Assembly (NCBI GenBank): GCA_946800325.1
Contig: OX326957.1
Span: forward strand, 15,002,591 to 15,066,590
Direction of reading: 5' to 3'
Length of the DNA: 64,000 nt
Source of the DNA: Luzula sylvatica
Lineage: Eukaryota > Streptophyta > Magnoliopsida > Poales > Juncaceae
Below the pieces are notes generated by a model. It searched no databases, had not been told where the DNA came from, and was given only the letters and a program-made list of their open reading frames with translations. The position numbers and the translations under genes were made by a program. The first letter of the stretch is position 1. Each line of letters starts with the position of its first letter. Positions 59,801 to 64,000 of this stretch are shown in pieces.

Positions 59801-60887
59801 CTTTTTAGTTCAATTGAGCATATTTGTTCGAAATGGTCTTTGAGCAAACAAAATTCTTACTCTTTGTTCTTACAACTTTTAAAAAAAAATAAAAAATCAA
59901 AAATAAAAAAACATCAACATATGTTATAATATGTATACATAAACAAACTTCGAGCATAACATAAAACATAAAATATTTAATGTCCTTCAATTTTTGGGGT
60001 ACTAATTAATAGGAAAAATCCTTACATTATAAATATGCATAAAAATTAAAATCTTATGAAACGATAAATTGTTATTTCAACCCAACTATACACTACAAAT
60101 CTCGAAATATCATATTTACCCTCCGTTTTATTACACATATTAAAATCACACCTAACAAAGTTATTTAGTTGTATAAATTTTCTAAAAATAACATATAATA
60201 ATATGATGATTACAAATATCATATATAACACACTAAAATATAAATTGTCGCTCGAATCCAATTAACATCATTTGTTTTCTTTACTGTTAAATAGTAAATC
60301 TATATAATACAACACCGAAACGAAGTGAGGATAACTTCTAGTAGTTTATTACAGTTATAACACATACACCAAATATTTCAAAATGTTATTTCAAGAGTAT
60401 ACATTATATTAAATCATTTATATTATTCCTCGGTTAAATTTTGATATTAAACAATTATTTTATTATTAATATATGTATTACAATATCACTAATATTAACA
60501 TATGTATTACAATATGATAAAAAAAATATTTTTGCTAACATAATTCAAAATGATCACAAAATATATACATAATCATATTTGATAAAATTATACGAATATG
60601 AATCATGTAGGATTTTTGATAACTTCATTTTTAAGACTTATTTTCATTGTGATAACAAAGAAGCATGATCTTGAATCAATAAAAAGATATATAATTAAAA
60701 TACTCACGATATTATTCTATGGTATTTCGCATTGTCTATTACGTGATATTTTGGATGGGCTCTCGGGCATTTTGGGTTGGTCCTTAATTGACTACTTATA
60801 TATATAACGGGCTCTTTATACCGAATGGGCCTATTTAAGGACAAAAGAATTTATTATGCATCATGCATGCTCTCAATCCCTCATGCA
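59801..60887. other. AT-rich intergenic DNA
   Basis: Nothing else supported besides the degraded Helitron-like end at 60313-60341. Confidence 0.5.
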
Positions 60888-61435
60888 CTATGTTGCACGG
60901 ATACGGATACAGGTATCGTATCCGATACGATACGGATACGGCGATACGATAATTTTCAAAAAATCACGGATACGGACACGGTTATATAATTATTATTTTA
61001 ATATATTTATATTGTATACAATAAATAAATAAATAATAAATTAAATAATATTTTGAATTTAAATATCATGACAATAAATAAAATCAACATAACAATACAA
61101 GTATCATAAAAGTATTCTAAATTTATTTTAGAAGTATCCTAGAATTAATTTAGAAGTATCCTAGAAGTATCCTAGAAGTATCTTATATAATTTATTTAAA
61201 AATATTATGGGCCAAAATATATAACGGGCCGAAGTATCCTAAATGGAGTATCTCAGCCGTATCCTGCCATATCCTGCCGTATCCCCGCAATATCCGAAAA
61301 AAATAAATATTAAAATAATCGGATACGCCACGTGGCGTATCCGATACGTATCCGAGCCGTATCGTACCCGTATCCGTATCGGATACCCGTATCCTCAGGA
61401 TACTTCTGCGTTTTTGAAGTATCCGCGTAACATAG
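60888..61435. mobile_element. hAT-like MITE, 548 bp
   Basis: Ends CTATGTTGCACGGATAC and GTATCCGCGTAACATAG are inverted repeats with few mismatches. The 8-bp duplication CTCATGCA flanks it exactly (60880-60887 and 61436-61443), the size made by hAT transposases. Subterminal regions are dense in GGATACG/CGTATCC words in both orientations. No ORF of note. Confidence 0.9.
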
Positions 61436-61672
61436 CTCATGCATACTCGTATCCAGAATTATTTCTATATATTATTTGAATTTAGACGATATATATGCGA
61501 TGTAGTATTTGTATATAATGTTTTGACATAAACTATGGGTTTTACTTTATATATATATTATTATTATTATAATAAAACCTTTGTGCGGGTCAACGACGTT
61601 TATTTCTCAAAATATATACAAAAAATTAAATTTCAACCACATAAATGTGATCTACATCATATATATATATAT

Positions 61673-62759
61673 CAGTGTTTAAAATTGCGGCGATATTGCG
61701 GCGAGATTGCGGGTATTGCGGCCTGAGATTTCGAATCGCTATATCGCAATGAAATATTGCGAAAAATTGCGTTTTGGCGATATTGCGGATATTGCGGCGA
61801 GATATCGGCGAAATATCGGTGTTATTGCGGATTTCTCGGGTCAAATTGCGGTTTCATTAAAGTATATTTTTTATCCATTAATATTATCAATAACCAAACC
61901 CAAATGCACTAAATATTAATTATAATCAAACCCACCAAATATGCCCGATCCATTACCCATTAAACCCACTAAACATTAAACAAACCCAAATCCATTAAGC
62001 CATCCTTTCTTCTCTTCGAGTCAGATAGCAAAACTCATTTTCTCTTCAATTTTCTTCCCTCGCCACTCAACAAAACCACTCAAAAACTCGCCGCCCGCCT
62101 GCAGGAGGCTGGTGATGCCGGTTTGTGCCTGAAGCCGGCGAACTGTTGCCACCAGGTCGAAGGGGAGGAACTAAGGAACCTTCTCCAACTTTCTATTTTT
62201 GCAATTTTGCCCTATTTCTCCTAATTACGGGTTGAGTTAGGTATTGATTTTTTCGTTTTTTTTTTCAAATTGTTTGACAAATGAATGTGTGATGTATTCA
62301 TAACTTCTAAATTGTTTCAATTTCATCTATAAAAGTATCAATTTCATAATTTTTCCTGGTATTTCATTTGGTGTTTGGGTTTCAATTTCAAATTATATTG
62401 TTTTGATATTTTTTTTGGCCCCTGCCTTTTTGCGCTAATTTGGCTCTGCCAAATTGAAATATGAAGACAATTTTTGCTCTATTTAGGCTCTGCCAAACAA
62501 GTATGCAAATTTATTTTTTCATTTTTTTGTGATAATTAAAATTTAAAGATTCAAAGAATAATCGAAATATATAATTTAGTGATATAATTGTGAAAAAAAG
62601 TTTTGTCAATATATATATATAACCGAAATTAGTACATAAATTAATATCGCAACGATGGTCCGCAATAAGTTCATTGCGCCGCAATTACGTCCACAAACGC
62701 AATCCGTTACAAAAAATGGCCGACCGCAACGGACCGCAATATCGCAATTTAAAACATTG
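61673..62759. mobile_element. hAT-like non-autonomous element, 1087 bp
   Basis: Left end CAGTGTTTAAAATTGCGGCG pairs with the right end, whose complement reads CAATGTTTTAAATTGCG. Subterminal repeats are of TTGCGGCGATATTGCGG type. Both sides are TATATATA, consistent with an 8-bp duplication but low in information. The interior near 62005-62230 has higher GC and looks like a captured or leftover promoter/leader, without a clear ORF. Confidence 0.8.
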
Positions 62760-62825
62760 ATATATATATATGAGAAAAGCTAACGTACTCAATTAAGTAA
62801 ATCGCTTAATGTACTTTAAGCCGTC

Positions 62826-62928
62826 GGATTAATCTTAAATAGATGCTCTGATTAGATATGTTTGATAGACGGAACGGATTAATCTTAAATAGATGCTCTG
62901 ATTAGATATGTTTGATAGACGGAACGGA
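62826..62928. repeat. 50-bp tandem duplication
   Basis: CGGATTAATCTTAAATAGAT and the following 30 bases occur twice in tandem with almost no change. Confidence 0.92.
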
Positions 62929-63008
62929 GGCTCTTTCCACACGTTGCCTAAGATCCTTCTTTCCGAAACAACAATTCCTCCCCTTCTTTCCAAATTCGAT
63001 TATTTGCC

Positions 63009-63942
63009 ATGGCTATGGCTCACAGATTGCTCGTCCTGGCTGCCACGAGAAATTCGTCTTGGCAGATTGCTCGTCCTGCTGCCAAGGGGGAACATCGTAC
63101 AAGTCTTCAAGAGGCTTGCCCCCTGCGGCTAGAGATTCAATCAAGAGATTGTGTAGATATTGGTTTTCTTCAAGAGGCTTGCCCCATCTCCTTTCATATT
63201 TGAATCCAATTTGGTTCCAACCCGTAAAATCTTTAGCAAAATAAAGGTAGAAATTAATCGATGATTGTGTAGATATTGGTTTTCTTGGTTGTGCGTAATT
63301 TTGTATTGTTTGGTAAGAAAAAATTGTTCAAAAAATATGATCTAGGTATGGTTTTTGCTCATCTACTTGTACTCCTCTGTACGAAAAAAATGGCCTGGAC
63401 TTTTGACATCGAAGCTAATGCTAATGCTAATGCCAATCCTAATAAGTCCTTTGAGGTACGAAATTTTCACTGTTTTTTCTCCAATATTAATTTCAGTCCT
63501 TTTTTTAGTTCATATTTTCGTATCATTATTTCATAATTAACTTAGGTCGCACCTGCTCCCAATGATTCAATGTATAATATTGAGTTTCAGTCCCATGAAA
63601 AATCAATTTTAGGACTTTACATTTGAGGTATTGCATTATTTCATTTTTGTGATTCGTAATTTTTGATTCAAATAACTCGATTGAATTTTTAGATTAATTT
63701 ATTTCGATACTTTCAAATATACATTAGGTGCCTTAGATGATTCAGATTCTGACGGAGAAGACAATAATTGTGAACTATTCATAGTATGGAATTTAGAAGC
63801 ATGGAAGAAGCTCGTGAATAAGATCGATGGAAAAGATGAAGCTGTGGATTATGGGAACGATGGTGTGATATTCTTGAACATGCACTCAATTAGGGTTTTG
63901 TTGAAAGTTTTCAACTTTGAAATGTTGTCTGAATTTATGTAA
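63009..63942 (+). CDS. Unrecognised multi-exon gene, partial model
   Basis: I do not recognise this gene. Three pieces look coding: an ORF from 63009 (MAMAHRLLVLAATRNSS) with internally repeated words, resembling an organelle-targeting leader; a block ending at 63455 (MAWTFDIEANANANANPNKS from 63390) followed by a GTACGA donor; and a block at 63730-63942 after an ATTAG acceptor, 70 codons from LDDSDSDGEDNN to MLSEFM and TAA. A middle piece (63546 onward, VAPAPNDSMYNIEF) does not join in frame with the last block in any simple way. The exon structure is therefore uncertain and it may be a pseudogene. Confidence 0.35.
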
Positions 63943-64000
63943 TTTTTAGGGGGTTTTTAACTTCTTTGAAAATTGAAGACTTAATTTGATGATTTAGAGT

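Overview
The window is nuclear DNA of a flowering plant, most likely a eudicot. The evidence is GT-AG introns, CT-rich leaders, plant-only gene families (DAD1-type lipases, a galectin-domain galactosyltransferase, a plant MED19) and plant transposon types (Ty1/copia, Athila-like Ty3/gypsy, MULE, plant LINE, Helitron, hAT-like MITEs). I cannot name the species. It looks like a junction between repeat-rich DNA (about 1-29 kb) and a gene island (about 33-54 kb), followed by transposon-littered AT-rich DNA.

1-22.3 kb is a nest of LTR retrotransposons. The host element is an Athila-like gypsy element: its pol 3' half lies at 5907-8255, and one LTR (10208-10886 plus 19519-20518) is followed directly by a primer-binding site and gag (to about 22310). 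The order pol-LTR-PBS-gag means two gypsy bodies share one LTR. An old copia copy (1-5906) is inserted in the gypsy reverse transcriptase. A younger copia element (10887-19513, 999-bp LTRs, TSD CTTAC) is inserted in the shared LTR. Three arrays of a palindrome of the form TCCGTTRYAACGGA, about 41 copies spaced near 21 bp, occur in noncoding parts of both the copia and the gypsy elements. This is the most unusual signal in the window.

23.1-27.9 kb is a satellite with a monomer of about 124 bp in which two monomer types alternate. 28-33 kb is AT-rich DNA with low-complexity repeats and no gene I can support.

33.4-54 kb holds the host genes: a plastid-type DAD1-like phospholipase A1 (+, 4 exons); a MULE with long palindrome-studded TIRs whose cargo joins a MuDR N-terminus to a plant mobile domain; MED19 (+, 4 coding exons plus a 5'UTR intron and a uORF); a truncated LINE (-); a second DAD1-like lipase without the long N-terminal extension (-); and a complete 8-exon hydroxyproline O-galactosyltransferase of the GALT2-6 type (-). 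The two lipases are convergent, about 12 kb apart, and differ in the position of their last intron.

54-64 kb is intergenic DNA with a second copy of an LTR-like repeat, a Helitron cluster, a tRNA-like/SINE head, two hAT-like non-autonomous elements with visible TIRs, and the start of an unrecognised multi-exon gene at the right edge.
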